A DNA stretch of 64,000 nucleotides from Sporosarcina trichiuri (GCF_030406775.1 NZ_CP129119.1:2573501-2637500), one strand, 5' to 3'. Positions 17,537-26,182 are shown, counted from the stretch's first letter. Program-made: numbers and translations. Notes: generated by a model not told the origin, from the sequence alone.

Positions 17537-18082
17537 ATGGGGAAAACCATATACTTGGTCAATCACGGCGAAGCGGAAGGCAATGGCGCGCATGACGAAC
17601 TGACAGCGGAAGGCATCATCCATTCCGAGGAGCTGGGCGAGTTTCTGGAAGGATGTCCGGCGGCAGACCGAGTCATCACGAGTCCGCTGCGGCGGGCCCG
17701 CCAGACAGCTGCTGCCATCGGGGATAAGCTCGGAATCCATATCGAAGAGGACAGCCGCCTGGCCGAACGACAAATGAGCAGCCAGGTCTTCGATGACTGG
17801 CTGCTGAAAGTGGAGGATACATTCCTTGATCTGAATCTGTCCTATGAAGACGGAGAGTCGTCGCATGATGCGATGCAGCGGGCATGCGATGTGATCGCCG
17901 AGCTGCCGGATGACAGCAGGACCGTCATCGTCACCCACAGCCTGCTGTTCATCCTGATCCTCCGCTGCTACGACGAAAGGGCAGGCTTCGAGGATTGGCA
18001 GGCACTGAAGCATCCCGATGTCTACGAATTGCAGATTTCGGGTGACAGCGGCATATATAAGCCATTGCAGCATCATAAATGA
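17537..18082 (+). CDS. Histidine phosphatase-fold protein with NHG in place of RHG
   Basis: About 181 residues of the phosphoglycerate mutase-like clan. The phospho-accepting His10 lies in LVNHGEAEGN, where the normally invariant first Arg (RHG) is Asn9. The other pocket residues look intact: SPLRRARQT (Arg), LAERQMSS (Glu) and VTHS (second His). The Arg helps bind phosphate, so activity may be weak or the substrate unusual. ATG at 17537 follows ACAGGAGGTCATTTA. It is a single-gene unit ending in its own terminator; the substrate is unknown. Confidence 0.82.
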   Translation: MGKTIYLVNHGEAEGNGAHDELTAEGIIHSEELGEFLEGCPAADRVITSPLRRARQTAAAIGDKLGIHIEEDSRLAERQMSSQVFDDWLLKVEDTFLDLNLSYEDGESSHDAMQRACDVIAELPDDSRTVIVTHSLLFILILRCYDERAGFEDWQALKHPDVYELQISGDSGIYKPLQHHK

Positions 18083-18089
18083 CGGAAAA

Positions 18090-18114
18090 ACCGGGCAGCC
18101 GCCCGGTTTTTTGA
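18090..18114 (+). terminator. Terminator after histidine phosphatase gene
   Basis: Perfect 7-bp GC-rich stem ACCGGGC / GCCCGGT with a four-base loop and six T, seven bases after the stop. Confidence 0.88.
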
Positions 18115-18140
18115 TGTCTGTATACAAAATAAAAGGGGGA

Positions 18141-18270
18141 GTGCTCATAAACCGCGGAAAGTGATCATAAATCGTGGAAAGTGATCATAAATCGCGGAAA
18201 GTGATCATAAACCGCAGAAAGTGATCATAAACCGGAAAAAGTGATCATAACCCCACAAAACTGCTCATAC
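18141..18270. repeat. Tandem array of 20-bp repeats (TGATCA core)
   Basis: Six consecutive 20-bp units start at 18141, 18161, 18181, 18201, 18221 and 18241, and a degenerate half unit begins at 18261. The consensus is GTGATCATAAACCGCGGAAA; the first ten bases are almost invariant from unit 2 to 6, while the last ten drift. Each unit holds the palindrome TGATCA, so these sites recur every 20 bp, close to two helical turns. The array lies between converging genes after a terminator; it has no long open frame and no spacers, so it is neither coding nor CRISPR. Confidence 0.92.
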
Positions 18271-18469
18271 CATCCGCCGGCCCACGAACCTTTATCATGC
18301 ATAATCCTTCACTTTCGCCGCGTTCAAGAGCGGAAAGTCAAAAGAAAGCTTGTGTGTGCCGGCGGGCCGGCGCATTTTCTGCAGAACCGTCATGCTCATG
18401 CCTGTCCAGCACACCAGGTACAGACCTGCGTCAAGACGTACACTCCAAAAAACCTCAGGCGCCACAGTG
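18271..18469. other. Intergenic remainder between repeat array and thiW
   Basis: This GC-rich stretch follows the repeat array and precedes the 3' end of thiW on the minus strand. I see no convincing gene. A T-run on the minus strand near 18447-18452 could belong to a thi operon terminator, but I do not see a clean stem. Confidence 0.4.
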
Positions 18470-18967
18470 TCACCAGGATGCGAGCCGGCGGCCGGCCGGA
18501 AGACGCTGCAGCCGCGCAGCCAGCAGCCCGCCGAGAAGAGCACCGCTGACACTCGAAACAAGGAAAGGCGGCATGAAGAAGAAGGCGCCGGCCGACGTCC
18601 CCATCAGGACCGCTGCATATGGGACGGCGAACAGGGAGGCGATCAGGCCCGTGCCGATCATTTCGCCAATGGCAGCCATCCAAATATGCCGCCCTCTCGT
18701 ATACAGCAGACCGGCCATCGCCGCGCCGATCATACCGCCAGGGAACGCCAGGAGGGAACCTGTCCCTGTCAAGATCCTAACAATGGCCGTGAGGAATGCA
18801 ACCAGAACGGCGGGAATCGGTCCGAGCAATACGGCTGCCGCAACATTGACGGCATGCTGGATCGGGTAGGCGCGTGCAACCCCGGCCGGGAAGGAAACGA
18901 AGGCGGACCCGGCAACGGCGATCGCTGTCAGGAGTCCGATCGCTGTCAGCTTCTTCGCAGACATCAT
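18470..18967 (-). CDS. thiW: Energy-coupling-type thiazole precursor transporter component
   Basis: About 165 residues with five to six hydrophobic spans, the S-component type membrane protein thought to bring in the thiazole moiety of thiamine. Family features: the start KKLTAIGLLTAIAVAGSAFVSFPAG and AYPIQHAVNVAAAVLLGP, then FPGGMIGA and a glycine/alanine-rich C-terminus. The ATG at 18967 follows AAGGAGG by 7 nt and overlaps the thiE stop. It is the last gene of the TPP-regulated operon, so uptake of thiazole would feed ThiM. Confidence 0.85.
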   Translation of the reverse strand: MMSAKKLTAIGLLTAIAVAGSAFVSFPAGVARAYPIQHAVNVAAAVLLGPIPAVLVAFLTAIVRILTGTGSLLAFPGGMIGAAMAGLLYTRGRHIWMAAIGEMIGTGLIASLFAVPYAAVLMGTSAGAFFFMPPFLVSSVSGALLGGLLAARLQRLPAGRRLASW

Positions 18968-19617
18968 ACGCGTGCCTCCTTCTGCGCCATCGCACTCAAG
19001 AATGCCGCTGCCGTCTGTTCAGCATCAGGGGCGGAGGCGATGGCGGAAATGACCGCCACCCCGCTTGCACCGGCCGCTAGGACAGCAGGGGACTTTTCTG
19101 CCGTGATGCCGCCGATGCCGACGATCGGCAATTCCGGAAAACGGCCGGCTGCTGCATGGATGGCTGCTGTCCCGGCAACGGCCCGGGCATCCGCTTTCGA
19201 GCGGGTCGCAAAGACCGGCCCCATGCCGACGTAATCAGCTCCTGCTGCAACAGCTGCTGCCGCCTCGTCTTCCGAATGGACAGAGACGCCGAGGATCCGG
19301 TCAGGACCGATCAGCCCGCGGACAGCTGCAGCCGGTCGGTCCTCCTGTCCGACGTGGACTCCGTCCGCCCCGGTCTGCACTGCCAATTCCACGTCATCAT
19401 TGACGATGAACGAGACTCCGAATGCTCTGCACAACCGGAGACAGCTCTCGGCGAACGCGGTTTTTTCCAGGCCGGTCAAAGCGGCAGGCCCTTTCTCACG
19501 GAGTTGGAAGCAGGTGACCCCGCCCCGCAAGGCAGCTTCGAGGACGGTCAGCGGATCACCGGCCGGAACATCTGCCGACCCCATGATGAAGTACAGACGC
19601 AGGTCAATTGGATGCAA
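18964..19617 (-). CDS. thiE: Thiamine-phosphate synthase
   Basis: Joins HMP-PP and thiazole phosphate to thiamine monophosphate. About 217 residues, a TIM barrel. LYFIMGS opens the barrel; QLREKGPAALTG, IVNDDVELAVQTGADGVHVGQED and GVSVHSEDEA carry pyrophosphate and Mg ligands, then GPVFATRSKADA and IVGIGGI. The best start is TTG at 19617: an AGAGGGGG site lies 9 nt upstream and it aligns with the family N-terminus; upstream ATGs lie inside thiD without good sites. It overlaps thiD by 14 bp. Confidence 0.94.
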   Translation of the reverse strand: MHPIDLRLYFIMGSADVPAGDPLTVLEAALRGGVTCFQLREKGPAALTGLEKTAFAESCLRLCRAFGVSFIVNDDVELAVQTGADGVHVGQEDRPAAAVRGLIGPDRILGVSVHSEDEAAAAVAAGADYVGMGPVFATRSKADARAVAGTAAIHAAAGRFPELPIVGIGGITAEKSPAVLAAGASGVAVISAIASAPDAEQTAAAFLSAMAQKEARV

Positions 19618-20443
19618 TGAGTTCAACCCCCTCTGTCCGTGCATCATTGTGCACGCGCCAGGCGGCGTGGTTCGTCGGTCCATGACCGCTGCCGATACCG
19701 GGGGCGTGTTCGATCGCGAGCTGGATGAACTGCTTCGCCGTCCGGGCGGCCGCCTGCAGACTATGCCCCTTTGCAAGCTCAGCAGTGATGGCCGCTGCAA
19801 ACGTGCAGCCCGTCCCATGGGTATGCTGCGTGTCAATACGACTGGAGCGCATAAGGAAAGACGTTCCGTCGGCTGACAGGAACAGATCTTCCGCAAACGG
19901 CACATCCGTCCGGTGGCCGCCTTTCAGCAGAACAGCGGACGCCCCCAAGCCGAGCAGCTGCCGTGCCGCATTCTCCATATCGACGGCCGATCGGATCGTC
20001 ATCCCTGTCAGGACCTCCGCTTCCGGAATATTCGGTGTGACGAGGGCAGCAAGCGGGAGCAGTCCGTGCCGCAGCGACCTGACCGCTTCTTCCTGCAGCA
20101 GGGACGCACCCCCTTTTGCGATCATCACCGGATCGATGACCAGCGGGATCGTCTTCCTGCTGCGGAGAACCTCCGCTGTCATCTCGATCAGCTCGGCTGA
20201 ATACAGCATCCCCGTCTTGACGGCTCGAACCGGGAAATCTGAAAACACCGCATCCAGCTGGGCCTGGACGATCGCAGGCTCGACAGGCTGCACCGCATGA
20301 ACGCCGCGAGTATTCTGTGCAGTGATGGCGGTCAGTACGGATGTCCCGAAGACGCCGAGTTCCTGGAACGTCTTCAAATCCGCCTGGATGCCTGCACCTC
20401 CGCCGGAATCGGATCCGGCAATCGTCAGTGCCACGGAAGTCAT
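19604..20443 (-). CDS. thiD: Hydroxymethylpyrimidine (phosphate) kinase
   Basis: Ribokinase-fold enzyme that phosphorylates HMP and HMP-P to HMP-PP for ThiE. About 279 residues. Start [22 protein letters not shown] is the HMP-binding signature; [27 protein letters not shown] and the ATP-site [13 protein letters not shown] with catalytic Cys/anion hole are all intact. The ATG overlaps the thiM stop (ATGA) after GAGGAGATGATTTC. Some relatives phosphorylate pyridoxal; the thi operon context argues for ThiD. Confidence 0.95.
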   Translation of the reverse strand: MTSVALTIAGSDSGGGAGIQADLKTFQELGVFGTSVLTAITAQNTRGVHAVQPVEPAIVQAQLDAVFSDFPVRAVKTGMLYSAELIEMTAEVLRSRKTIPLVIDPVMIAKGGASLLQEEAVRSLRHGLLPLAALVTPNIPEAEVLTGMTIRSAVDMENAARQLLGLGASAVLLKGGHRTDVPFAEDLFLSADGTSFLMRSSRIDTQHTHGTGCTFAAAITAELAKGHSLQAAARTAKQFIQLAIEHAPGIGSGHGPTNHAAWRVHNDARTEGVELIASN

Positions 20444-21249
20444 GAAATCATCTCCTCTTCAAAGCGGAATTGATCGGCCCTGACACATGGATCATCGAGG
20501 GAGTGGAGTGCGTTCAGGAAATGGACAGGAAAATCCCCGGGTCCTCCGGAAGCTTCCGCAGCCGCTTCCCCGCACTTTTTATAAAACGCCAGGCTGTACG
20601 CCGCTGTCAGGAGCGGCTCACTCCGTCCGACAGCAAGGAATGCCCCGCAGATGGCACTCAGCAGGCAGCCGGTGCCGGTTGTCGCTGTCATCATCGGGTG
20701 CCCGCCGGATATGCGGATTGTCCGTACCCCGTCCGTGATGATGTCATCGTCTCCGGTCACTGCAACGAGACAGTTGTGTGCCTTTGCCGCACGGCGGGCC
20801 GCTTCTGTGATGTCGGTATCCCCGCTGCCTGCGTCCACTCCTTTCGATTTCCATTCTATGTTGGCGAGCGCAGCGATTTCACCCGCATTGCCGCGGATCA
20901 TCGTGATGTCGAGTTCCTGTAACAGGCGTTCTGCGGTCCGTTTCCGGTAGGGCGTCGCACCTGCGCCGACGGGGTCCAGGATCAGCGGATTACCGGCTGC
21001 CCGTGCGCTCTTTCCTGCGATGAGCATGGCTTCGATCTTCTGCGGATCCAGTGTCCCGATATTCAATAGCGTGCAGGAGGCGAGTGCAGCGATATCGGAC
21101 GCCTCTTCCGCAGAATCCGCCATGATCGGGGACGCCCCTAAAGCCAGGAGGCCGTTCGCCTGGAAGTTCGCCACGACGATGTTCGTCATGCAGTGGACGA
21201 GCGGGGAGGAATCCCGGACAGCTGCAATCGTCTCGGCAGGCAGCCTCAT
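20440..21249 (-). CDS. thiM: Hydroxyethylthiazole kinase
   Basis: Salvage kinase that phosphorylates the thiazole alcohol to the ThiE substrate. About 269 residues. Visible family motifs: [29 protein letters not shown] (start to residue ~43, here described in part), [26 protein letters not shown] and the ATP-site [16 protein letters not shown] with catalytic Cys. ATG at 21249 shares bases with the tenA stop. With ThiW and ThiD this gives the operon a salvage rather than de novo character: no thiC, thiG or thiS is present here. Confidence 0.95.
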   Translation of the reverse strand: MRLPAETIAAVRDSSPLVHCMTNIVVANFQANGLLALGASPIMADSAEEASDIAALASCTLLNIGTLDPQKIEAMLIAGKSARAAGNPLILDPVGAGATPYRKRTAERLLQELDITMIRGNAGEIAALANIEWKSKGVDAGSGDTDITEAARRAAKAHNCLVAVTGDDDIITDGVRTIRISGGHPMMTATTGTGCLLSAICGAFLAVGRSEPLLTAAYSLAFYKKCGEAAAEASGGPGDFPVHFLNALHSLDDPCVRADQFRFEEEMIS

Positions 21250-21932
21250 ACGGTCACTTCCTTGTCACCGAGCAGGGACCACTGCTGGCCGGTCCAGGCC
21301 ATCTCCCAGAACTGTGTTTCGTAATGGCTGCTCTTCACGAAGTGGGCCTGCAGCTCTTTCCGGCGTGTTTCCGACAGTCCGTCCGCCAGTCCGTCCATCC
21401 GGTCGATCTGCTCCCGGGTCGCGCGTTCGAACCACTCCGAGCCGTAGGTCGCGACCCACTTGTCATAGACCGGATGATCCGGCTTTGCATCCTTGAGCCG
21501 CTCCCCGATTTCATAGTACAGCCAGTAGCACGGCAGGAGGGCAGCCAGCGTATCCGCCAGATCTCCGTTCATGGCAGTCCGGTACAGATGCGACGTGTAG
21601 GCATACGCAGTCGGAGCGGGTTCGAACTCATCCAAGTCCTTCTGTGTGATGCCGAGCAGATCGAAGAATCCTTCATGCAGCGAAATCTCCGCGCCGCACG
21701 TATCCTCCGCGTGCTGCGCGAACGCCTGGGTCGTCCGCAGGTCTTTTGCCTGGACAGCCGCCAGTGCATGCACCTTTGCAAAGTGCTTCAGATAATAGGA
21801 GTCCTGCAATACATAATGGCGAAACACCTCCTCCGGCAATGTTCCATCGGCGATCTTCCGAATGAAGGGATGGTTGAAACTCTCCTCCCAGATCGGGTCA
21901 CACAGGCGCCGTACGTCTTCACAAAATGTCAT
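21246..21932 (-). CDS. tenA: Aminopyrimidine aminohydrolase (thiaminase II type)
   Basis: Salvages base-degraded thiamine by hydrolysing aminomethyl-pyrimidine to HMP. About 228 residues, all alpha-helical. Catalytic features: the Cys in LLPCYWLYYEIG, the Glu in SSHYETQFWEMAW, and the Tyr/Asp pocket in LQDSYYLKHFAKVH. Three ATGs lie in a row at 21938, 21935 and 21932; the last is best spaced (9 nt) from GAAAGGGG. It is the first gene behind the riboswitch and its terminator. Confidence 0.92.
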   Translation of the reverse strand: MTFCEDVRRLCDPIWEESFNHPFIRKIADGTLPEEVFRHYVLQDSYYLKHFAKVHALAAVQAKDLRTTQAFAQHAEDTCGAEISLHEGFFDLLGITQKDLDEFEPAPTAYAYTSHLYRTAMNGDLADTLAALLPCYWLYYEIGERLKDAKPDHPVYDKWVATYGSEWFERATREQIDRMDGLADGLSETRRKELQAHFVKSSHYETQFWEMAWTGQQWSLLGDKEVTV

Positions 21933-21960
21933 CATCATCTTCCCCTTTCCTTGAAATACG

Positions 21961-22001
21961 AAAAAACCGCTCCATCGGCCCATCAGCCGAAAGAAGCGGT
22001 T
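21961..22001 (-). terminator. Riboswitch-controlled terminator before tenA
   Basis: On the minus strand ACCGCT (near 21995) pairs with AGCGGT (near 21966-21971), with an inner stem, followed by TTTTTT. It sits between the TPP aptamer and tenA, so it is the likely expression platform: TPP binding would favour termination. Confidence 0.8.
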
Positions 22002-22057
22002 CGCGAATCAGGGATCATTGCGGAAAGACAAATCTGCATAGTGGAACATCCTGCCTG

Positions 22058-22153
22058 CGAGCCACTTCCCTACGCTGGTATGAGCCAGATCAGGTTCGAA
22101 GGGTCCGCATATCCATATGCGTCTCAGTCTTGTGCAAAGACTCCCCCAGTGGT
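22058..22153 (-). promoter_or_regulatory. TPP riboswitch (THI element)
   Basis: Minus-strand sequence contains the diagnostic THI-box pieces in order: GGGGAGT, CTGAGA, a short hairpin (GCATATGGATATGC), ACCC, ACCTGATCTGG and CCAGCGTAGGGAAGTGG. These form the pyrimidine and pyrophosphate sensor arms. It lies upstream of tenA-thiMDEW, so thiamine pyrophosphate should repress the operon. Confidence 0.97.
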
Positions 22154-22177
22154 CAATCGTATTCAGTTTTCCCCACT

Positions 22178-22205
22178 ACTATATCATAGTTTCAATTATT
22201 GGCAA
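22178..22205 (-). promoter_or_regulatory. Promoter of the thi operon
   Basis: On the minus strand a -35 TTGCCA (22205-22200) and -10 TATAGT (22183-22178) are separated by 16 bp, about 20 bp upstream of the riboswitch aptamer. The divergent plus-strand gene starts only 45 bp away. Confidence 0.7.
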
Positions 22206-22248
22206 GACGGGCAAAATACTACTACCACGTGTAAAGGAGGCACTACTC

Positions 22249-23448
22249 ATGCCGGAACGATTTGAAATCACATCCGTGACGCACGACATCGGCCGGATTG
22301 CATTCGATTGGGACGATGCGGGCGGCACGTACCACGTCTACAAAGACGGGGAGCATGTATACGAAGGGACCTCAGCCGACTTCCAGGACACGGACTTCAC
22401 TCCGGGGAAACTCTATGATTATACAATCGAACGGGAAGAAGACGGGGAAGTGAAAGACGTCATCATTGTCCAGACCTCTCCGCTCGATATGGAGAAGAAC
22501 GCGGATAATCCGCTCCAGTCACTTGTTATGACGACAATTGTCGCGAAGACACAAGTGGCGCTGTCCTGGGAGCGCATGAAAGATACGGAGAGGTATACGG
22601 TGTACCGGAACGGGGAAGAATTGGCGACAGTGGAGGCGAACCGGTTCATCGACCGGGATTTCCCGAAGGACGAACCGCTGACGTATTCGATCTACAGTGA
22701 GCGGCCGATCGCGGACTCCGAAGAGAAGTACAATATTTCCAAGTCGATCATCGCAAAAGTGTTCGGGATCTTCTATCCGAAAACGACGGAAAAGAAGGCA
22801 TCCATCGAAGGCTTCACGATGATGAAAAGCATCGGGAGGATCGACGCGCTCCTGAAGCCGGTCCGGGACCGGAAACCGCCGGAACAAGTGGAACAATGGC
22901 ATTTCCGCTACAAGACCTTTCTGGAGGACGACATACTGGAGAACCCGAATGTCCTGTCCCCGAACCGTTATTTCAAAGGGGACAACCGCCGCTTCGATCC
23001 CGAGTCGGATGCGTTCCGGACGTGCGTGGACATCGATCTCGATTACAGCCGGAAAGATTCGCCGCTGATCATGACAAAGGAAGTGGGCGAAAGCGTTGCA
23101 TACGGGCTCGACAAAAAGGTGCGGGAACGCGATACGGCATCCGACGAAGGCATCGGGATGAAGCAGCTGGATCACGGCGAAGGGGAGACGGGCTTCTTCC
23201 TGACACATGCTGTCGGGAACCCTCTGACGACCGCGCCGGACATCAACTACGAAGTGCAGGCGGTCCTCAGGAAGAATGGCACATTCGATCTGACCGGCTA
23301 TCATGACCAGTCGCCCGATCATGAAATCTATCTCCGGAGAGGCAGCGGCACACGCTGGATCCCCGTCCATCAGAGCCGGAGTGAAGGACTGGCCTATATG
23401 ACGGAAGTGACGGCCTTCCAGTATTGGCGGTATTCCAATCTGTCCTAA
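22249..23448 (+). CDS. FnIII-like plus DUF3238-like protein
   Basis: A 399-residue soluble protein without signal peptide. Residues ~1-190 look like two beta-sandwich repeats of fibronectin III type (FEITSVTHDIGRIAFDWD and KTQVALSWERMKDTERYTVY give the strand pattern and both end in a Tyr-rich edge strand). The C-terminal part (GDNRRFDPESDAFRTCVDID, FDLTGYHDQSPDHEIYLR) matches my memory of the DUF3238 family; the function is not known. ATG at 22249 follows AAAGGAGGCACTACTC. It is divergent from the thi operon with overlapping control regions. Regulation and partner are unclear. Confidence 0.65.
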   Translation: MPERFEITSVTHDIGRIAFDWDDAGGTYHVYKDGEHVYEGTSADFQDTDFTPGKLYDYTIEREEDGEVKDVIIVQTSPLDMEKNADNPLQSLVMTTIVAKTQVALSWERMKDTERYTVYRNGEELATVEANRFIDRDFPKDEPLTYSIYSERPIADSEEKYNISKSIIAKVFGIFYPKTTEKKASIEGFTMMKSIGRIDALLKPVRDRKPPEQVEQWHFRYKTFLEDDILENPNVLSPNRYFKGDNRRFDPESDAFRTCVDIDLDYSRKDSPLIMTKEVGESVAYGLDKKVRERDTASDEGIGMKQLDHGEGETGFFLTHAVGNPLTTAPDINYEVQAVLRKNGTFDLTGYHDQSPDHEIYLRRGSGTRWIPVHQSRSEGLAYMTEVTAFQYWRYSNLS

Positions 23449-23501
23449 GAATGATTCGCCGCTGAGCATGTAAGTGGACGGAAAAACCGGAATGCGGTAT
23501 A

Positions 23502-23523
23502 TTTACCTTGAATTCAAGATAAA
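23502..23523 (+). promoter_or_regulatory. MhqR-type operator over the wrbA promoter
   Basis: A 22-bp inverted repeat (TTTACCTTGAATTCAAGATA and two more bases) with a perfect 12-bp core CTTGAATTCAAG at 23507-23518 and only one mismatched pair. It resembles, from memory, the Bacillus MhqR operator TATCTCGAATTCGAGATA. It overlaps or follows a -10 TATATT (23498-23503; -35 TGGACG at 23475-23480, spacer 17), so a bound repressor would block wrbA. MhqR governs quinone-detoxifying oxidoreductases, matching the gene product. Confidence 0.65.
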
Positions 23524-23542
23524 AAGGAAAAGAGGCGTTCGC

Positions 23543-24154
23543 ATGGTTAAGACAGCAGTCGTATATTACAGTTCCACCGGCACGAACCACCAGCTTGCAG
23601 AGTGGGCGGCGGAAGCAGCGAAAGACGCAGGTGCAGAAGTCAGATTGCTGAAAGTGAAGGAGACGGCTCCGGCCGCAGCGATCGAGTCGAATGCCGCTTG
23701 GAAAAAGCACCATGAGGAAACGAAGGATATTCCCGAAGTGACCCCCGAGGATCTCGAATGGGCGGACTCCATCATCTTCAGCATCCCGACCCGGTTCGGC
23801 AACATCCCGGGTCAGGTACAGAGTTTCATCGACACGCTGGGCGGTCTGTGGGCACAGGGGAAACTGGCGGACAAAGCTGTCAGCGCCATGTCATCCGCAC
23901 AGAATGAGCACGGCGGCCAGGAGGCGACCATCCTGTCCCTCTATACGACGATGTATCACTGGGGCGCGATCGTCGCGGCACCGGGCTATACGGACCCCGT
24001 CCTGTTCGCAGCAGGCGGGAACCCATATGGCACAAGCGTGGCCGTCGACCAGGCCGGTGAAATGAAAACCGACCGCAAGGCGATCCAGGAAGCGGTCGCC
24101 CATCAGGCGAAGCGCACCGTCCGCGTGGCGGAAGCCCTCCAGCATATGAAGTGA
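23543..24154 (+). CDS. wrbA: NAD(P)H:quinone oxidoreductase, WrbA family
   Basis: FMN-dependent flavodoxin-fold enzyme, about 203 residues, that reduces quinones by two electrons and so limits oxidative and electrophile stress. AVVYYSSTGTNHQLAEWAAE is the FMN phosphate loop; IPTRFGNIPGQVQSFIDTLGGLW and SSAQNEHGGQEATILSLY with MYHWGAIVAAPGY are WrbA signatures. ATG at 23543 follows AAAAGGAAAAGAGG. A quinone-sensor-like operator sits in its promoter. It converges with the usp gene at a shared terminator. Confidence 0.92.
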   Translation: MVKTAVVYYSSTGTNHQLAEWAAEAAKDAGAEVRLLKVKETAPAAAIESNAAWKKHHEETKDIPEVTPEDLEWADSIIFSIPTRFGNIPGQVQSFIDTLGGLWAQGKLADKAVSAMSSAQNEHGGQEATILSLYTTMYHWGAIVAAPGYTDPVLFAAGGNPYGTSVAVDQAGEMKTDRKAIQEAVAHQAKRTVRVAEALQHMK

Positions 24155-24158
24155 AAGA

Positions 24159-24192
24159 AAAACCGCCGTTCCGGTAAAGGAGCGGCGGTTTG
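24159..24192. terminator. Bidirectional terminator between wrbA and usp
   Basis: Nine-base arms AAACCGCCG (24160-24168) and CGGCGGTTT (24183-24191) with A-run upstream and T-run downstream, able to end transcription from both converging genes. Confidence 0.8.
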
Positions 24193-24612
24193 CTATTTGA
24201 CGAGCAGCACCGGGCAGGACACCCGTTTCATGACTTTGTGGCTGACACTGCCGAGCAGCATCTCCTGCAAAGCGTTCAGTCCCCGGCTGCCGATGACCAC
24301 TAAATCCGTATTCTCGGCATGCGCAAAGTTGATGATCTCCGCAGCAGGATCGCCGTGGAGGATGTGGATCCGGTAAGGTGCCGCGTATTCCTGCAAAATC
24401 TTTTCGATCGGCAGGACCTGCTTTTTTCGTGCCGCCTCGAGCGCCTCTCTGCTTGGCGCATGCAGAACAGCTTCTTTCGCCTTGTCGAAGTCAGCGACGA
24501 ACAGGATGGTGATGAGACTGTCATCCGAACAGTTCGCAATCCGAGCCGCCTCGCGTGCGGCACGGAGAGAGTTGTCAGAGCCATCGGTCGCGAGCAGGAT
24601 GTTCGTGTACAT
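24193..24612 (-). CDS. Universal stress protein
   Basis: About 139 residues, one UspA domain. ILLATDGSDNSLRAAREA carries the N-terminal Asp; the ATP-binding G-2X-G-9X-G(S/T) pattern reads as GSRGLNALQEMLLGSVSHKV; it ends CPVLLVK. ATG at 24612 follows GAAAGAGGTGATGTGC. It lies 28 bp after the SulP gene and is probably co-transcribed; SulP-Usp pairs recur in bacteria, so it may adjust transport in response to energy state, which is inference. Confidence 0.9.
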   Translation of the reverse strand: MYTNILLATDGSDNSLRAAREAARIANCSDDSLITILFVADFDKAKEAVLHAPSREALEAARKKQVLPIEKILQEYAAPYRIHILHGDPAAEIINFAHAENTDLVVIGSRGLNALQEMLLGSVSHKVMKRVSCPVLLVK

Positions 24613-24640
24613 GCACATCACCTCTTTCATCTGTCTGAAG

Positions 24641-26071
24641 TCAGGCGTCCAGTCCGCGCAGCAGACGCCTGCCAGAGTCCCCGAGTCCTTTCAGTTCCAC
24701 ATGGACACCGCGGAGCCGGTACGCGTCCGTCAGTTTGGAAACAGCAACAGCGGCGGAATCATCCCACACTTGGGAATCGGTGAAATCGAGGATGACCGTA
24801 TCTGCCGTTTCCTCCATTTTAAACGAATTCTGGAAAGTTTCAACGGATGCGAAAAATAATTGGCCTTTGATTGCATAACGGACGGCGGATGGCTCGGCGA
24901 TCCGGACGACTTCGATCTTCGAAATCTTTGCGACGAACAGGACGGCGCTCAGGATGACGCCCGCGAGCACACCCTTCGACAGATCGTCCGTAGCAACAAC
25001 GATGACGACGGTCGTCAGCATGACAGCTGCATCGGCTTTCGGCGCTTTCCGCAAATAGCTGAATGAGCCCCAGTCGAACGTGCCGACGGACACCATGATC
25101 ATGATCCCGACAAGGACAGGCATCGGAATCTGGACGACCCATTCGCCGAGCACCAGAATGAGAAACATGAGGAACATCCCGGCGACCAGTGTCGACAGCC
25201 TTGTCCGTCCGCCGGATTTAACGTTGATGACCGACTGGCCGATCATCGCGCAGCCCGCCATGCCGCCGAAGAACCCGGTTACGATATTGGCGATTCCCTG
25301 ACCGCGCGCTTCCCGGTTCTTCTCGCTGCCGGTCTCTGTCATTTCATCCACAATCGTTGCGGTCAGCAATGTCTCCAGCAGGCCGACAATCGCGAGTGCA
25401 AGCGAATAAGGCAAAATGATGAGCAGCGTCTCCAGCGTGAACGGAACGTTCGGCAGCAGGAAATTCGGCAGGGACTGTGTAATCTGCCCCAGATCACCGA
25501 CAGTACGCAGATCCGCGCCTGAATAGATCGCCGCGGCCGAAAGCACGATGATCGCGATAAGCGGAGCCGGTACAGCTGTGAAAAAGCGCGGCAGGATATA
25601 GACGATCAGCAGAGTGATGGCGACGAATACATACGTCATGGTGGAAATCCCGAAGAAGTGCGGCACCTGCGCCATGAAGATCAGGATGGCCAGTGCATTG
25701 ACGAAGCCGATCATGACGGCATTCGGTATGAACTTCATGAGTTTCGCGACTTTGAAGACGCCGAATATCACTTGCAGAACCCCTGTCAGAATCGTCGCGG
25801 CAAGCAGATAGTCGAGACCGTAGTCCCGGATCAGCGGTGTCATCAGGAGGGCCATCGAGCCGGTCGCCGCCGAAATCATGGCCGGACGTCCGCCGGTGAA
25901 GGAAATGACGACCGCGATGATGAAGGATGCGTACAGGCCGACCATCGGATCGACCCCTGCGATGATCGAGAATGCGATCGCTTCCGGAATAAGGGCGAGT
26001 GCCACGACGATTCCGGAAAGGATATCGGCGCGTATATTTGAAAACCAATGCTGCTGTAAATAAGCTGTCAT
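24641..26071 (-). CDS. SulP-family anion transporter with STAS domain
   Basis: Membrane carrier of 476 residues with about ten spans, likely exchanging sulfate or taking up bicarbonate or another oxyanion. The start [29 protein letters not shown] with GLYASFI and [10 protein letters not shown] is the SulP substrate core; [20 protein letters not shown] follows; the C-terminal ~90 residues form a STAS domain ([19 protein letters not shown]). Substrate cannot be deduced safely. The ribosome site is weak (GGAGC some distance away). It precedes a usp gene in one unit. Confidence 0.9.
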   Translation of the reverse strand: MTAYLQQHWFSNIRADILSGIVVALALIPEAIAFSIIAGVDPMVGLYASFIIAVVISFTGGRPAMISAATGSMALLMTPLIRDYGLDYLLAATILTGVLQVIFGVFKVAKLMKFIPNAVMIGFVNALAILIFMAQVPHFFGISTMTYVFVAITLLIVYILPRFFTAVPAPLIAIIVLSAAAIYSGADLRTVGDLGQITQSLPNFLLPNVPFTLETLLIILPYSLALAIVGLLETLLTATIVDEMTETGSEKNREARGQGIANIVTGFFGGMAGCAMIGQSVINVKSGGRTRLSTLVAGMFLMFLILVLGEWVVQIPMPVLVGIMIMVSVGTFDWGSFSYLRKAPKADAAVMLTTVVIVVATDDLSKGVLAGVILSAVLFVAKISKIEVVRIAEPSAVRYAIKGQLFFASVETFQNSFKMEETADTVILDFTDSQVWDDSAAVAVSKLTDAYRLRGVHVELKGLGDSGRRLLRGLDA

Positions 26072-26182
26072 GTAAGAAAAAGCTCCGTTCTGCTGAATTT
26101 CAGCCGTCTGCCGGCTGCATCTGTCCAGTTTACCATGCAGGACGGCAGGAAAAAACAGCGGATTTGCAAATACTGCTGCCGT

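Noticed and set aside
18141..18270. CRISPR array
   Set aside because: Repeats are contiguous 20-mers with no unique spacers and no cas genes nearby.
18141..18300. Coding of a repetitive peptide through the repeat array
   Set aside because: The 20-bp period is not a multiple of three and stops (TAA in CATAAA) occur in the frames.
24193..26071. SulP-Usp as a known bicarbonate uptake system
   Set aside because: Domain content fits, but sequence features I can see do not distinguish bicarbonate from sulfate or other anions.
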